Positions 13,401 through 43,361 are shown, counted from the stretch's first letter. The stretch is DNA of 64,000 bases from Aphelocoma coerulescens (GCF_041296385.1 NC_091020.1:31638001-31702000), one strand, 5' to 3'. Numbers and translations are program-made. The notes: generated by a model not told the origin, from the letters alone.

Positions 13401-14600
13401 CAGTCACCAGAATGCCTACCCAGCAACAATCACCAGTCTGGAATTAATAAATCCAAGGTATGAAGCAGTGGGAAACTTCATAAGCAAGCAGCTGGAAAGG
13501 GAAAATTCCCTTACTTTCCATGTATCCAAGCATCAGCGGATGAATCCTCACACAAATTTTTTCCTAGTAGCAGCTGAATTTTAGACCTTTTTGCTGCAGC
13601 AGAGCTGTCCTTCACACTCATTGGTTGTTCAGAGCATGAGGTTCAACATCCTCTTTCGACCGTCTCTAGCAACAGATGGCTACTGGATTCCACTTTTAAC
13701 TATAAGGAAGGAAACTGAAGGGACGTTCCTCTTTTGTAGCATCTCTGGAAGCGTTCACCAGACATATATCCTTTAAAACACCCCCTTCCCGCCTCCCCCC
13801 CCCCCCCCCCCCCCGAAAACCCCAACCCAAAAAAAACCCCAGAAAACCCAAACAACTCTAGACAAAGATCTCATCTGGCTTTTCTTAGAAAGACTGCAAC
13901 TTCTTCCTGCACAGTGTTATTTTCTAGGATTTGGAGATTGCAACTGTTGCCCCAAATGTCTCAGCAGTGACAGATATCAGACATCAGCCCCTTGGAACCG
14001 ACAGGCTGGCAGCATCGGGGATACAAAACACACAGCCACGCCACACCGCCTGTCTACAGAGAGAACCGTGATGTCCTACATTATTACTCCTTAGAAACCC
14101 CCATTCCAGCCTAAAAGGCTCCCTCCAAAAGCAAACTCCTCAAAGTCAATTTGCAGTTCGAACAACCACGCTCTGATGTCCTGGGCTATCGCCTCGCCGC
14201 TGGTACCAGCAGCAGCTCCGACTGAAACTTGGCTGCCGAGGCACAAGCCCGAGCAGGACCCAGTTCCCTCTTCCGCGCTCAGCGGGAAGCGCCGCGCTCC
14301 TTCCCCGGCGCTCCCAGAGCCGCATCCCCCGCGAACCCGCGGACTCGCTGCGGGGCGGAGGGGCCCCGAGCAGCCTCGGCCCCGGCCCCGAGCGCCGGCG
14401 GGGCCCAGGGACCGCCGTGAGCTCCGCGCTTTCCCCGGCGGGGCCGCGGGCAGCGCAGCCCGGCCCGGAGCGCAGCGCAGCCCGGCCCGGCGCTTCCCCG
14501 GCGGGGGCAGCCGCGGGCTCGCCCGGGGGTCGCCGCCCCCGTCCCCGTTACCTGAGGGCGGCCGCTTCCTGCTGAGCCGGCTCACGGCCCGGTTGAACAT
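1337..14600 (-). CDS. RGS10: RGS10, regulator of G-protein signalling 10 (coding exons 1-4; 3' end off window)
   Basis: RGS10 is a small RGS-domain protein that accelerates GTP hydrolysis on Gi-class G-protein alpha subunits, at the membrane and in the cytosol and nucleus. Four coding exons join in frame on the minus strand: 14552-14600, 8967-9085, 7457-7543 and 1337-1480. They give residues 1-133: the amino-terminal [16 protein letters not shown], a Ser/His linker, then the RGS domain from about residue 37, with EGVKRFR, the [11 protein letters not shown] helix and the Cys of LACEEF (the position palmitoylated in mammalian RGS10). Introns have phases 1, 0 and 0. Family knowledge puts the full protein near 181 residues, so about 48 carboxy-terminal residues should lie left of base 1; I could not find that exon between 1 and 1336. 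Neighbours TIAL1 and BAG3 match mammalian synteny. The assignment is very secure. Confidence 0.96.
1481..7456 (-). other. RGS10: RGS10 intron 3
   Basis: This intron is just under 6 kb. Apart from the CR1 fragment near 4.9-5.3 kb and A-rich runs near 6.53 kb, I see no coding exon or structured element. The open frames across it lack splice signals and family resemblance. Confidence 0.8.
4876..5335 (-). mobile_element. CR1 LINE 3'-end fragment (minus orientation)
   Basis: The left end reads CATAGAGTCATGGAATGGTT, the reverse complement of the CR1 3' terminus, which ends in repeated ATTCTATG-type octamers. It continues through the familiar CR1 3' segment on the complement (TTCCAGTGTGTCACCATCCC, GAACACCCCCAGCTCTCCCA, CTGGACTCGCTCCAA). 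It is a 5'-truncated, degenerate copy inside RGS10 intron 3, with its sense strand the same as RGS10. CR1 is the dominant retrotransposon of birds, which is one reason to place this window in birds or near relatives. No intact open frame remains. Confidence 0.9.
7457..7543 (-). CDS. RGS10: RGS10 coding exon 3
   Basis: Residues 57-85, the central RGS helices. It is 87 bases, exactly 29 codons, between a TTTCCTAG acceptor and a GTATGT donor. It includes [11 protein letters not shown], with the Glu-Asn that contacts the G-alpha switch regions in RGS proteins, and LACEEF with the conserved Cys. The end reads FKKTQGKKQ, where the mammalian protein has a somewhat different polar string; this is a lineage difference in a loop. 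Confidence 0.95.
7544..8966 (-). other. RGS10: RGS10 intron 2
   Basis: This 1.4 kb intron contains a T-run near 8249-8264 and short non-homologous open frames. I see no regulatory or mobile element I can name. Confidence 0.75.
8967..9085 (-). CDS. RGS10: RGS10 coding exon 2
   Basis: Residues 17 (split codon) to 56. The exon begins after a T-rich tract and CCCCAG acceptor, runs through a variable Ser/His linker (HPSSSHQT), and enters the conserved [20 protein letters not shown] segment that opens the RGS fold. The exon is 119 bases long and leaves phase 0. The following donor reads GTCACT, a poor match to the GTRAGT consensus, but the exon boundary is fixed by the protein, which continues as EFLKK in exon 3. 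Confidence 0.94.
9229..9244. repeat. (CA)n microsatellite
   Basis: A run of about eight CA dinucleotides in RGS10 intron 1. Simple sequence; no function suggested. Confidence 0.8.
13795..13814. repeat. Poly-C / poly-G homopolymer tract
   Basis: Twenty consecutive C on the plus strand, so twenty G in the RGS10 pre-mRNA sense, followed by an A/C-rich stretch with CCCAACCC and AAAACCCC blocks. It can form G-quadruplex on one strand and i-motif on the other. Its length may be unstable or mis-sequenced. Confidence 0.9.
14552..14600 (-). CDS. RGS10: RGS10 coding exon 1
   Basis: This exon encodes [16 protein letters not shown] plus the first base of codon 17. The ATG is the complement of 14598-14600. 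The exon ends TCA-G before a GTAACG donor at 14551-14546. The 16 residues match the start of the long mammalian RGS10 isoform, which fixes the start codon. The frame stays open upstream but contains no ATG, so this is the first in-frame ATG. Confidence 0.95.
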
Positions 14601-14648
14601 CCCGGGCGCCGCTCGGCCCCGCTGCCGAGCCCGAGGGCGGCCGCGCTG

Positions 14649-14675
14649 CCCCGCCCCGCCCCGCCCCGCCCCGCC
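14649..14675. promoter_or_regulatory. Tandem GC-box (Sp/KLF) cluster, five-base CCCCG repeat
   Basis: Several successive CCCCG units lie about 50-75 bases upstream of the RGS10 ATG. Overlapping CCGCCC GC boxes suit Sp1/KLF factors. The G-rich minus strand could also fold into a quadruplex, in promoter DNA or the 5' UTR depending on where transcription starts. Confidence 0.65.
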
Positions 14676-14800
14676 GGGGGAGCAGCGCCAGCCCCGCACC
14701 TGCCCGGCCCCGCCGCGCCCGGGCAGCGCAGAGCCCACGCGAGCCTGGGGCGCAGGGACCTCCCATGCAACGTGGCACTGGCGGGGCTTCACCCCCTCGC

Positions 14801-17800
14801 ACCCTTCCCCTCCTCAGCCTGAGCCACGCCGTCCCCGCTTTCACAGCCCTGTTCTCTCCGCGAGCCCAGACCCTTCTCATCCATCCCTCTTCTAACTCTT
14901 CCCAGCTCAAGCGTCCTGCTCCTCAGTCTGCTCCTGTCATCGCGCTCTTGGACACGGGACAGCAGCTATCCCCACCCGGCATTAGCCACCAGCCACCCTC
15001 CTGGCTTTGCTTTAGCCACCTTTGAGCAGGTGCAAGAAGCAAAAACACTTCCCCAAGACGATCACCTTCATGAGACTGTGTCCTGTCTTAACAAAACAGA
15101 CACGCCAAGCTTTTTGTGTTGGGGTGACTCCTTTGCTCTTCCAACATTTCGAAGGACAATTATTTCTGATCAGAAAAGCATGATTACAATTTTAACAAAG
15201 GTACTTTCACTTTCAGAAATAATGTTTTTACCAATATATTTGTTCAAAAATCCAGCATGTGAGAAGTTTGTGTAATTCTGACAAAGCTGCAAGCCATCGG
15301 ACAATTACCTCAGCAAAACAGTAGTGGGAGGCAATGGGAGCGCTTAAATCCCACTGGAAATATCACCAATACACAAAAAGTCACAGAAACCACTGCTAGC
15401 AGACAAGTCAACAGTTGTTTTATTTCCACCTCAGCCAAATCCCATCCTGGATGCACAGTAACACATTGCTGAGAAGCTCCATTCGCAGAAGGAACTTGGA
15501 TGGGCTCCCCATCTCACTGAAAATTATGGATATTTTCCACTTACACGCACAAGGCCAAGATCTCATTCCTGGGAACTGGTGACACCAGAAGACTGAACAC
15601 AAGAATCAATTGCATCTGTGCTTCCAAAATAAACAACAGCACAATACCTTCCAGCTGAAGGGATTTGGCCTGCACCCCCTGGACCTCTGCCTTCGGCACT
15701 GTGGCCAAAAGCTGTGTTAGCTGGTAAAGATTTCTTGGCTTTTGGGGTGGATTAAAAAATATAAAAGTTTGCTGCTTTGCTGAGGGAACTGCTCAGCAGC
15801 TGCACGTGACATTTCCAGGCAGATGTGTGAGACAGGCACAACATTTGGAACTCAACTGGAAATGCCGTGCAAGCATCAGAAGAGCAGGGGGTAACACCCC
15901 GGCAGCAGCAGGGCCCAGGTGGCACAGCTGGGAGAGGTAAAGCACGTGGAGAGCACATGTGGAAGGAGCAGGGGCAGGGTGGGAGAACACAGCTTGGACA
16001 TGCACTCCCAAAGCTTTTTTTAGTCATATCCACTACTGCCAGGTATTCCAGGCAGAACATTAACACTGAAGCAGTACAGACATCACCAGATTTTATTTTT
16101 CTTTCAGAATCAGGTCACAAAGCCCAAAGTTTCTATTTTAAGTCTTAGGAACTCATACTCCTAGGTCAACCACATCATCTTCGAGACAGGGTACTGACAA
16201 TGGGTTACTGGTTAGTTTTAAGGCTTAATGTCAAGGATTTGGGGATGAGGGAGTACATAAGAACTGTGAGAATGTTTGGAGGTCAGATTGTACTCATGGT
16301 GCCTGCACTGGTGTCTCCACCAAACCCCCCGGAGCCCAGCTTCTTGTACATTCATATAACAGGAAACCCAACCTACAGATCTGCCACAAATTGACCTCTC
16401 GAAGCCAAGACATTTTCGGTTCCGTTACTCCCCTTGATACAAATGTTTCCAAGATTTGTTTCTGCCCCTTTTCCTTGAAAATACTCCTGCAGAGGCAGAA
16501 TCCCAGGTGGGCACACCAGTGCCTGCCCTGTCAGTGCCATGTTCCCAACGACGCTCTGTGTGTTCTGCTCTCATGTTCAAGACCCAGTGCTCCATCAGAC
16601 AAAACGACTTCTGAAAATTTTCCTTCCAGGTGAATTCAGTGGAGATTTTCAGGCATGGTTCATTTGCTGGTGGTTTTTTCATCTTTTTCCACAAATAAGC
16701 TGCAATACCCATATATAGCAAATATATAGCAATTACAACTTAATTCAAACTGTGCCAGTGTCCGTATGCCGTATCTTGACATTTTTACATTGATTTTTAG
16801 ACCTTGCATCACTTTTTTACCAGCTTGTCCTTAATTTCACACAGTAAAATTTCCCTTAAAAATGAACCCATGTGTTTCATAACCTCTGGCTGCAGGCTTG
16901 GCAATATAGAGAGGATGATGTACTGTGAGTACTTACCACGTCACTGCACTCACACCTGAAGAACTGGGTACTGTAAAACTGAAATCTATGTTCAAATAGT
17001 CAAGTGCCCTTAAAAGTGACCATGAAATCTTTTGTGAGCTTCCCGTCTCCTGCTCCATTCTGCACATCCATGACTTGTTAGCACACGGCGTGGCAGCAAG
17101 CCTTGGGCTGCTCACCATCCCAAACGAGGGCAGCTTTGACAATTTGGATAAAGTTCAGCAAATTTTGCACTGGCAGGAACAGGTGTGAGAGTGTGTAGGG
17201 GGAAAGAGAATGTGCAAGACACCCAAAAAGGCAGACACACGCTTGATAATGTGATTTCAGACAAAGATACTATTTTAAAATTTGACTTGTATTCTGAAGA
17301 GTAATTTTACTTAAATTTAAATAGCTGGATTTGAAAAGAAATGGAAGGAGTTGTGCTTAGCTGTTGCCATTGCAAAAATCTATTCTGGAACATGCTGAGC
17401 TATGAATAACACCACAGAAAATTCGTAAAATGCACAGTTCAACGCCAAATTGCAGTTGAAAGACTGGAAATTAATCAACAGACTATGAGAACCCCAACTC
17501 ATGATTTAAACCTTATTTCATTTACACCAACATAACACAACTGATTTCAGTAGAGGTGGAACTTATTTACATGATTGTAAGAACTTAAAATCAGAAATGT
17601 TAACAATGAAGAAAGTAGGCCTTCAAAGTAAGAAACTCTTGTTTCTCTGCAAAAAATCCCAGCCCTTTAAAATCTGATTTTAGACTTAAAAAGGTTATTA
17701 AGAGCAGAAAATAAGACTAGATATTGCACTGCAAACTAAATTCTGGCCAGAAAATGAGGCATTTTCAACAAAAATCATAAGACTGTTCAGACTATCACAG

Positions 17801-20800
17801 GTTCAAAAAAAGCAGGTTTCAAACTTCATCAATGTTCTTCTTAACATCTCAATGCTTGTGATGGGCTGGCAAACACAGCTTCAAAGCTTTTCCTTCCAAA
17901 TCAGCCAGTGCTGCAACGCACAGAGTATCATGAACCTGCAGGGACTCAGATTTATGGGGTTTTTGCCTAAAAGCTTTAGCACAGGTATTTTCAGTTTAAC
18001 TACAAAGCAATGAGTGACCGGCTGCTAGAACACACCACAGCGTGGTTAACCTTGGTCCTTTCACAGGAAGCAATGGGACTGGATGCTGTTAAGATCTGGG
18101 GTGTTTTTTCACAGTTCAAAGCCAAGAATCACTTTTGAGTTAAATTAACCTTAAACCAACAAGGCAATTTTAGTTTCAAACCGAGGTTTGTAAGTCTTAG
18201 CTAAATGCAGTTACTGAAGATTCACAGATACAGAGTGAAAGAGCTGATAATAAAACAAGGTTTTAATCTTTTAATAAGATACAAACAGAGCAAATCTAAA
18301 CACAACCTTCCTGCAAGGTACACATAGCATAAAACAGCCTTGAAGAGAATTCTTGTAGAAAACTGTATTCTATTTCAGGCTTGCCTAAATAAATCAGGGG
18401 AATTTGTGCAGCGCTCCTCACTTTGAACTCACAGAAAGCTCTGACTCACTCCTTTGTAATACTTTCTAGTATAAGGAGGTTCACAGGGTCAACTTTTATC
18501 CCTGATCTTGTGGAACATTCCTCAGTACCTCCAACTCCAGCAGCTTTATGTGTGCCAAAAGGCAGACTGCAAAACTCTGGCAGTAAACTTAAACATGCAG
18601 AAACTGAATTACAGGCTGAGTAACTCCAGTAGTGCTCCTACCTCACATTACTTACACCTATATCTCTTCATAAATTGCACCCAGAAAAAAAAAAAACAAG
18701 ACCAAGTATTTCAAAACTTGAAATTTTAAGTGTGATTGTGATTTTTTTACAGTTCTATGCTCTTTGCATCTGACAGGGAAGAAAACGTTTCTTTAGATTA
18801 GTATTAAACGTGCATTTTAAGTTTGATAATAACCTTACTGCTAAACCAGTGTTACTTTTTTCCTTTTATACTGCCTTTAAATTTCAAAGGCAAATGTCAT
18901 TTTTTTTAACCTACAGGATTTAAACCCAGCTTTCAGAAAACAAAGCAGTACCATCAATTAAGTCTTGAGGTGAAGAAATACGGTTTTCAACGAGTAATTT
19001 CACAGCAATAAACATCCTGAGTAAAATATTCATATATTCAGCTAGAAATGAAATAAGAAATCATCACCAGAATCTTAAAAGCATTCTAAGCCCTTCTGGA
19101 CTACACATAGGTTGGACTGACTGGGGGTGCAGTAAAGAAAACGCAGCTTTTGTGCAATGCTCAGTCTGGTATGAACCTGAAGATAAAAAAAAAAAAAAAG
19201 ATACTTAACACATGCTTTCAACACCCACCTGTAAATACTAAAACAGGTATAGACAACAGAAATCAAAGATTTTTGCAATACAGGGGAATATTAAAAATGA
19301 TACCTGAGGTCAGTGTGTTTCTGCTAAGAACCAGATACAAATACAATAGACTTGTCTCCTGGTGCATGAAAAGCAAGTACAGCTCTGTTGACTAGAAACA
19401 TCATTAAAGTGAGAAACACAGCAAAATGGGGTATGGAAAATGAGCAATGCACGGCCCTAACAATAACTGAATCAGAACTCACAATTCTAGCATCCATATG
19501 CACTTTCTACAGTAAAAATAATTATGAAGGAATGCCTGTTTCTACAGCCTCAGTAAACTCAGACTTACCTGGATCCCTGTAACAAGTATCTTGCAACTTG
19601 TCTTCCTCTACTCACAAGTCACAGACAGGAGAGACTCCAGAAATACATTTCAGTAACACTGCTGTAGAAGCATTTCAAGGAAGTATCAATTTCTCAGTCA
19701 TGCAGATTATCAGACACTTGGCATTAGACACTGTGACCTTGGAACATGAATTCAAAGCATTATGTCACATACCTTGGCAAATTTCTACGCATACATCTTG
19801 TAGGACAGTTTCTGTGTTCTTCCATAAAAACCCACAGAACAAAAAGGTGCTGCAAGGAGCTGTTTTGGAAGTCAACGTGAACACAGCATCACCTTGTGTA
19901 TCAGCCTTAAGTCTTCAAAATGCAGCATATGTTCAGCAGTATCTGTTCATCCTCCGACCTCGGGTATTGACCATTTCAAAATGTATCAGCAATACACATG
20001 AGCAGCTGTTACATTTCTGGAACAAGGTCTTGTTATATGCATACTGCAAGTTTATATTGATTTGTTCCCTTATGAAAATGTCCATTATAAGTGATTAGAG
20101 AGATGTTTCTGGACCTTCGTACCCTTGTTCCATAGAGTACATAAACCCAAGTAGGAGGCAAGATTCACCTAGGAATAGTATCCTAGAAACATTCACATTT
20201 TATTTTTCTTAAGTCTGAAATCAGCCACGTTTCTAGATAATGTCACAAACACGAACTCCTCCTACAAAACCACAGCATGTACCTGTAAATGACAGAAGCC
20301 CCAATTCACACCAAGATAGCAAGAGTTCAGAAAATATTTCACCTCAGCTTTCCCTGAACATTTGCAAATATACAGAACAGATTTATTCTGTACAGAACAC
20401 AAGGTTTGCAATTTACCAAAGCAAGGAGGAAGGCATAAATGTTTCCAGCCTTTGACTGTACAACAGGGATCTGGTACAGCAGCTGTAGGATGGAACAGCA
20501 GCTCGAAGCAGATGAGTCCAAGGTGTATTTGTGCAGACTCCTTGTGCTTTCAGGTGCAAGTAAAACTCAAGTAGAAATGGTGCTACAAAGGTCTGTTGCA
20601 AAATTAAAGTCTTTTTAATAACTAAGAGGGTGATTTTCCCCCCAGTCAGTACCTGACTTGGAAGATTCTGAACAAGCAATAAATTGTACCAATTGGTCTT
20701 TCCCACCACACTTGACAACGAAGCATTAAAGGAAACAAATCATTTGTGGAGTGAAAAAGATCTGCCCCATTGAAAGGAACAAAAAACCCATGAAGAGCAT

Positions 20801-23800
20801 TTTTCATGGAACAGCAGCCCAGTAATAATTCCCCATTTATTAAGGTCAAAGAACTAGCTACTCAAATGGAGGACAGCAGCTTTTCATCATCCCCTGTGAT
20901 ATTTATACTTCTACAGAGTTGGCTCTAGTAAGTCAGTTTCAATCCAGGAAATGTGAGCATTATCCAGTGTTTCATGTGGTAGACCTACAGTTCTTATTCA
21001 ACTCTCATCCATCTCTGTTCCAGAAGCTGTCAAGAACGGGAAGACGTTCAACAAGCAGCTCTGCGTATCTGAAACTACTTCAGTTATACAAACAAAAAGG
21101 TCAATATAGACACACAACAAAATGCCAAGCTAAGAGGTCTACACTAAGCAGAAGTCTACAAATTCAGATGCTTAATGCAATTTGCTCCTTTGTTTAGTCA
21201 CCTCCAGTGTTCTGGCGTGGCTATCTAATATGCACCTATTTTCTGAGGAAGCAAAGAGGTTATGTGGTTTCTACTTCTGTAATTTTAAAGCCACATTATT
21301 TTAAGCAAGCAGATAAAGCAAGTTTGTGTCTGAATGGTCACAACCCTCAGGGTACTGCTGCATTATCTGTGTAAACCTGTTGTGATCTTAAACGTGTTTG
21401 ACAATCTGCCTTGGCACTACTGCTACTGCACCAGGCACACTGGGCTGTACCACCTTTTCTCACCATCTTTCCCCTTCCTCCTCCCTCCCATGTCAGCAGC
21501 TGGGAAAGGCAGCTACTGAGAATTTGGGATCTGCGAGAGCCAGGTTCATGCAAGGAATGGTGACTGAGCCCTTGTTTTAGAAGGGAAACATTCAAACAGC
21601 ATCACCCATCAGTACAGAAAAGTCAGTTTACACTGAATTCCCTGACACAACTCCATTAGGTGTTTTTCTTCTAAACAAAAAACACTGCGCAACCCTGATG
21701 CCTTATTGACAGCTTCAACACTAAGACAGAAGGCAAAGCCCGTATCCTTCCACAGCATATCAAGAATACTTTAACAACCAGTTAAGATTCAGATCAGCTT
21801 TAATCAAAGCATAAGGAGCTGTGTATTTAAGCAAGAATAACTTGTATTCAAATAATCGTTACTGATGTCAAATTAACGTTCTGAGTCATTACCCTTTAAA
21901 TGTCAGTGGGCAGAGCATGTCATTCACACATCCATGATCTACATCAGCACACAGCCTCAGATGGACAACACAATCAGTGTTCACTTGTCAACATGAAGTC
22001 CTGTTCCTTTTTCAAGTAGAACATTCAGTAAACACTTCAGGATTTTCTTTGATTTGAAATTATAGTACAGTGGAGTGGGATTTTATCCATGTGATACTGA
22101 AAAGCACAACAACTTTTAGAGGTTTTTTTAAACAATCAACTGGATTCATAGAAGTCAGCTGAAATGAAACACGACAAAGATCTTCCTAGAAGCTACTGCC
22201 TTGCAGTTGCCTTTATATGAACAGAAACTTCGTTAATAGTGAAACCTTTAAATTTATCACTGTGGGACAGACACCACATGTGATCAGAACATATGAATTC
22301 TCACTTACTTTCAAGAAAAGAACTTCCTTTTGCTATTACAGCTGCAATCCAGATCCCAGATTACATCTATATATGAAGATTTGAGCTGGAACAAGGCAGT
22401 TCTTCACAAACCCCATCCATTTTTTGGAAGTATACTGAACAAAAGATTGCCTGTATCTTGCAATGTAAGAACAGTGCAACAAAATCTTTTATTGCTGACC
22501 AGGAAACAGTTTCACGTGATTAAAACAAACACTTGTGCCCTTGTTCAAAAACAGTCAGATAATTAAGAAGTATCAGACACTAATCATGTCCATACAGTTT
22601 AAGTCTGCTTCCTTGTGTACAAACACAAGAAAAACAAATCACTATTTTTCTGCAAAACTAAGCCTTATTCACTGTGAGACTTTTTTGAGTGAAATGAAGG
22701 CAATGGCTCTGGTACAGTGAATCGCTTCTCATGAAGTTATCTTAGTAAGAAGAAGGTTCTGCAGGAAGAGTATGTCTAAAAACTGTTAGCAAATATACAC
22801 AAGGAGGCAGGACTGATGAGAAGCTACCTTAGATTTACAGCCTTACTACTGCAACTCTGCAAAATACAAAATTATTTTGTATGAAAAATTTTTAAATAAA
22901 ACATCTTTTACACGATTGCAAGTGCATAGTTTACAAGTTCAGCCTTGTCTGCCTGTTGTCAGTTTTACAGCAAAGAGGGACAATGCTTTGACAGATGACA
23001 AATACAGGATAAGCCCTTTATCATGTTTCACTTTTATTGAACATTTTCTGCAAATGCAGATTACAACCTTACTTTAGGTTGCACGCATCAATTTAAGCCA
23101 TAATAAATCAGTATTTTTGAAATCCAAATCCTAGTGGTAAAGGTTAGGTAGTGGTCGATTTCTGTAGTTAGAGAAATTACAACAGTGTAAGTGTCACTCA
23201 TAAAAGCAGTATGGTGCAAGAGGCTCTTTGGTGCCAAAAAATTGTCAGTGATGCATTTATGAATGCTACTGAGTAAAAAGCAATCTAATTTACAACTCTT
23301 CCTCGCAGTGCTAGAGAAACATTAAAGGACACTGGAGACTCCCACACCTTGAGCAGTCTGCGAAGAAATATCACCATTACAGAAAAGCTGTATAAAAATC
23401 AATGACAAAAGACTTAAATCAGAAGGTATAACCTATCTTTCATCCTGAAATACAGGTCAGGTACGGCCCAGCTCTACAGCAGGCATATTAAATAATCAGA
23501 TTTAAAGTGATCTACACATTGAGACCTGAAAGATCACTGCCTTAATCTCACACCCATTTATATGGGCATTTATGTGGCAATGTACTTGCATCATCTAAAT
23601 CTTCAGTAGCGCCTAAAGAACAAACTGCCTCCACACCAGCATGCACCCAGAACAGCCGTACGGCAAACACCTAGAAGGATGTAGAAACCCCAGATTTCAA
23701 GTGAAGCCTAAGAAATCCTAAAGGAACTCACAATTTGTATCTCTACTGATTCGTGACTTTTTAAACCAGCTGAGTGTACCAAAAACACAGACTTACTTGT

Positions 23801-25743
23801 GAGGTTTTTCCAAACTACAATGTATAGGCCGATCCTCGCGTAGATATACACATATGTACAAAATTTATAGAAAAACAAGAGTCCTGTAGACAAGATTCCT
23901 ATCTTGAGTGGAAAGACACTACATATACCATAAAGGAGAAATGGAGATAAAGGGCCAATTCTGCCATCACGAGCACTCGTGGTTCCACACTACCTTCAGT
24001 CATTATTGCATGCATTAGATGCCCAGAGTCACAGGTACCTCTGGTGCAGCTGAGCCAACTGACTAAACTGCTCTTCCACTACATCTCACTTTCAGCCCAA
24101 TCTGAAAGTCAAGGTACTACTCCACACATCAATAAAAGAGGAGAAAGAAAACCCTCATGTGATTCGCTACAGCAATAAATGTAGTTATTTGCACAACCTG
24201 GCTGGGTTTAACACACCTGCAAATCTCCATTTCAAAACAGACTATTCTACCTCGCAACACCTGCATGGTCAGAAACAGAAAAGAGAAAATATACAGCTTC
24301 TCAGACACTCACTTGGAACTATCATCTCTAAAAATCAAACTTTCTGTTTCTTTTAAAATGCAAGTTTGCTTCACTGAACTACCACTGCAAATCCTACTCT
24401 TTCCCTTCCAACCGTGCCTGCCTCAGCATTCCAGATTACAGCTGAGGCATTTGCACCCTCTAGCTGTCACAGGGAGGACACATTACTTATATCTAACTTA
24501 CATTCATTTTCAACTTCAAATTTATTGAGGCAGTTTATATCAATGTATCCATAAAATAATTCAGAAATAACCCAAGTATACCATTTAAACATCTTCATGA
24601 TTTATCCATTTACACACTCAGTACACATACAACCCAGCCTCTGTACAGGTTCATCACATGCAAACCACCCATAAAGACAAAAACTTTAATTAAAAATAAG
24701 TCACAACTCAGTGTACTGTTTCAACTGCATCTCCATTTACCAAATGGCACATTGAATATTCTCTAAAATAAGATGTTTTTAACAATCTTGTTAAAAAATT
24801 CTTGGGCAAAATATTTCTAGACTTAAAAAACATCAAGATTTTTCAAAACACTCAAGATACTATACAACTTATAATAACCTTGAAATAGGTTTACAAGGTT
24901 GTTAACCAAGGTATTTACATACCAAATAATGTAAAGCAAAAAATTTGTATTTCTAATGACAAAAAGGTGATGCATTAAAGATTTATGAAATTAAAATTAA
25001 GGCTCTTTGTTATAGTTCTTTATGTAACTTTACATAATAGCCAACTTTGGAAATGTCAGTCTTGCACATTCTTGTCAATCTACTGCATTTAAAGCAGTAG
25101 AGTATATTAAGTATTACTTTGAATAATTACATTGCTACTTCTATGTTTGAGCATGCTTTTGAAACACTGTAATTATGAAATATTTACAATGTGTAGCCTT
25201 CAAACTTTATGTAAAAGCCCAAGTATGACTGTCTGATTTGAATACAAACAACATACTTGTAAAAACGTTTTTACTTCTCAAAATTAAATGTAAACCACTA
25301 CAGCTTTAACAAGCAAACCAGCTCTGAAAAGTTTCAACGTGTGCCTGAATGTGGACAGTAAAAGTTATGTGAAATTTCTCAGACAGTACTGTTTTTCATT
25401 TCAGACTCAACTATTCATCATATCAACTGTTTTCTGTAAGCATGTAGAAAAATTAAATATTTTTTAAAAAAATTATTCCAAGACCTCCGTATACTTAGAG
25501 CTATGTCCGTAGGTTTCTTGAAAACTCAATACTGTCTCGCAGGTTGTGGTGATTGGTCCACAGTTTATTTCAGGATGTGTGTTCAACTAAAAGCAACTCG
25601 CTGTTTTTCAATGTCATTTCTCTTAAAAGCACAATGATATAAAACACTGAAGACAAACCAAAAAAAAAAATGGAATGGTAACCTAAATATCAAATTCATT
25701 AGCCATTTCTCCTACTATATCAAAATTTGTAGTCAGAATTGTC
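14801..25743. other. Intergenic region between RGS10 (5' end) and TIAL1 (3' end)
   Basis: About 11 kb without a recognisable gene. The left half is ordinary mixed sequence; from about 17 kb it is increasingly AT-rich with A-runs (18686-18698, 19186-19199). The longest open frame (19598-20098, plus strand) resembles nothing I know. The part next to TIAL1 has several AATAAA hexamers on the minus strand (for example complements near 23034 and 24524) and could be transcribed as an extended TIAL1 3' UTR. Confidence 0.6.
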
Positions 25744-25997
25744 TTTATTGACTTTATTTTTAATTTTTGTACACAAAGAAAAACATGTTCATATCCATCA
25801 TGAACAAAAACTTAAAAAGGCAGAACTAGAAGACATTTGTGTCCTTCACCAAAGCAAAGCTGTGCTAAAGGTTCCAAACATTTCCATTTTTAAAATAAAT
25901 ATTTTCTTTTTTTTTCATTGTCTACATTCCAGTCTTCAGAATGTCACTGGAAACTGCAGCCTATCATGAAATACACACTTTTAAACAGAGTCCCAGC
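25744..25997 (-). terminator. TIAL1: TIAL1 3' UTR with two polyadenylation signals
   Basis: About 240 bases past the stop, the minus strand has two AATAAA hexamers nine bases apart (complements at 25753-25758 and 25744-25749). This would make a short AU-rich 3' UTR. Cleavage would fall around 25715-25740. More distal AATAAA hexamers exist, so longer 3' ends are possible. Confidence 0.7.

Positions 25998-43361
<17,364 letters not shown>

Larger units (their letters stand above)
9086..14551 (-). other. RGS10: RGS10 intron 1
   Basis: This 5.5 kb intron has a short CA microsatellite (about 9229-9244), a 20-base C homopolymer (13795-13814) and, at its promoter-proximal end from about 14.2 kb, CpG-island sequence. 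The island part holds a local duplication of GCGCAGCCCGGCCCGG at about 14452-14491. No further exons were recognised. Confidence 0.75.
14200..14800 (-). promoter_or_regulatory. RGS10: RGS10 CpG-island promoter region
   Basis: A dense block of CG dinucleotides and high GC surrounds the RGS10 start codon and sharply contrasts with flanking AT-rich sequence. This is the usual form of a vertebrate TATA-less promoter. The transcription start cannot be placed from sequence; it should lie above 14600 on the minus strand. Confidence 0.75.

Noticed and set aside
14601..14792. In-frame 64-codon open extension upstream of RGS10 MFNRAV
   Set aside because: The frame stays open in GC-rich DNA but contains no ATG; its first codon would be GTG. 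The canonical ATG at 14598-14600 matches the family start.
14176..14895. 239-codon plus-strand frame opposite RGS10 exon 1
   Set aside because: Same cause: CpG-island composition with Pro/Arg/Ala-rich product and no splice or family support.
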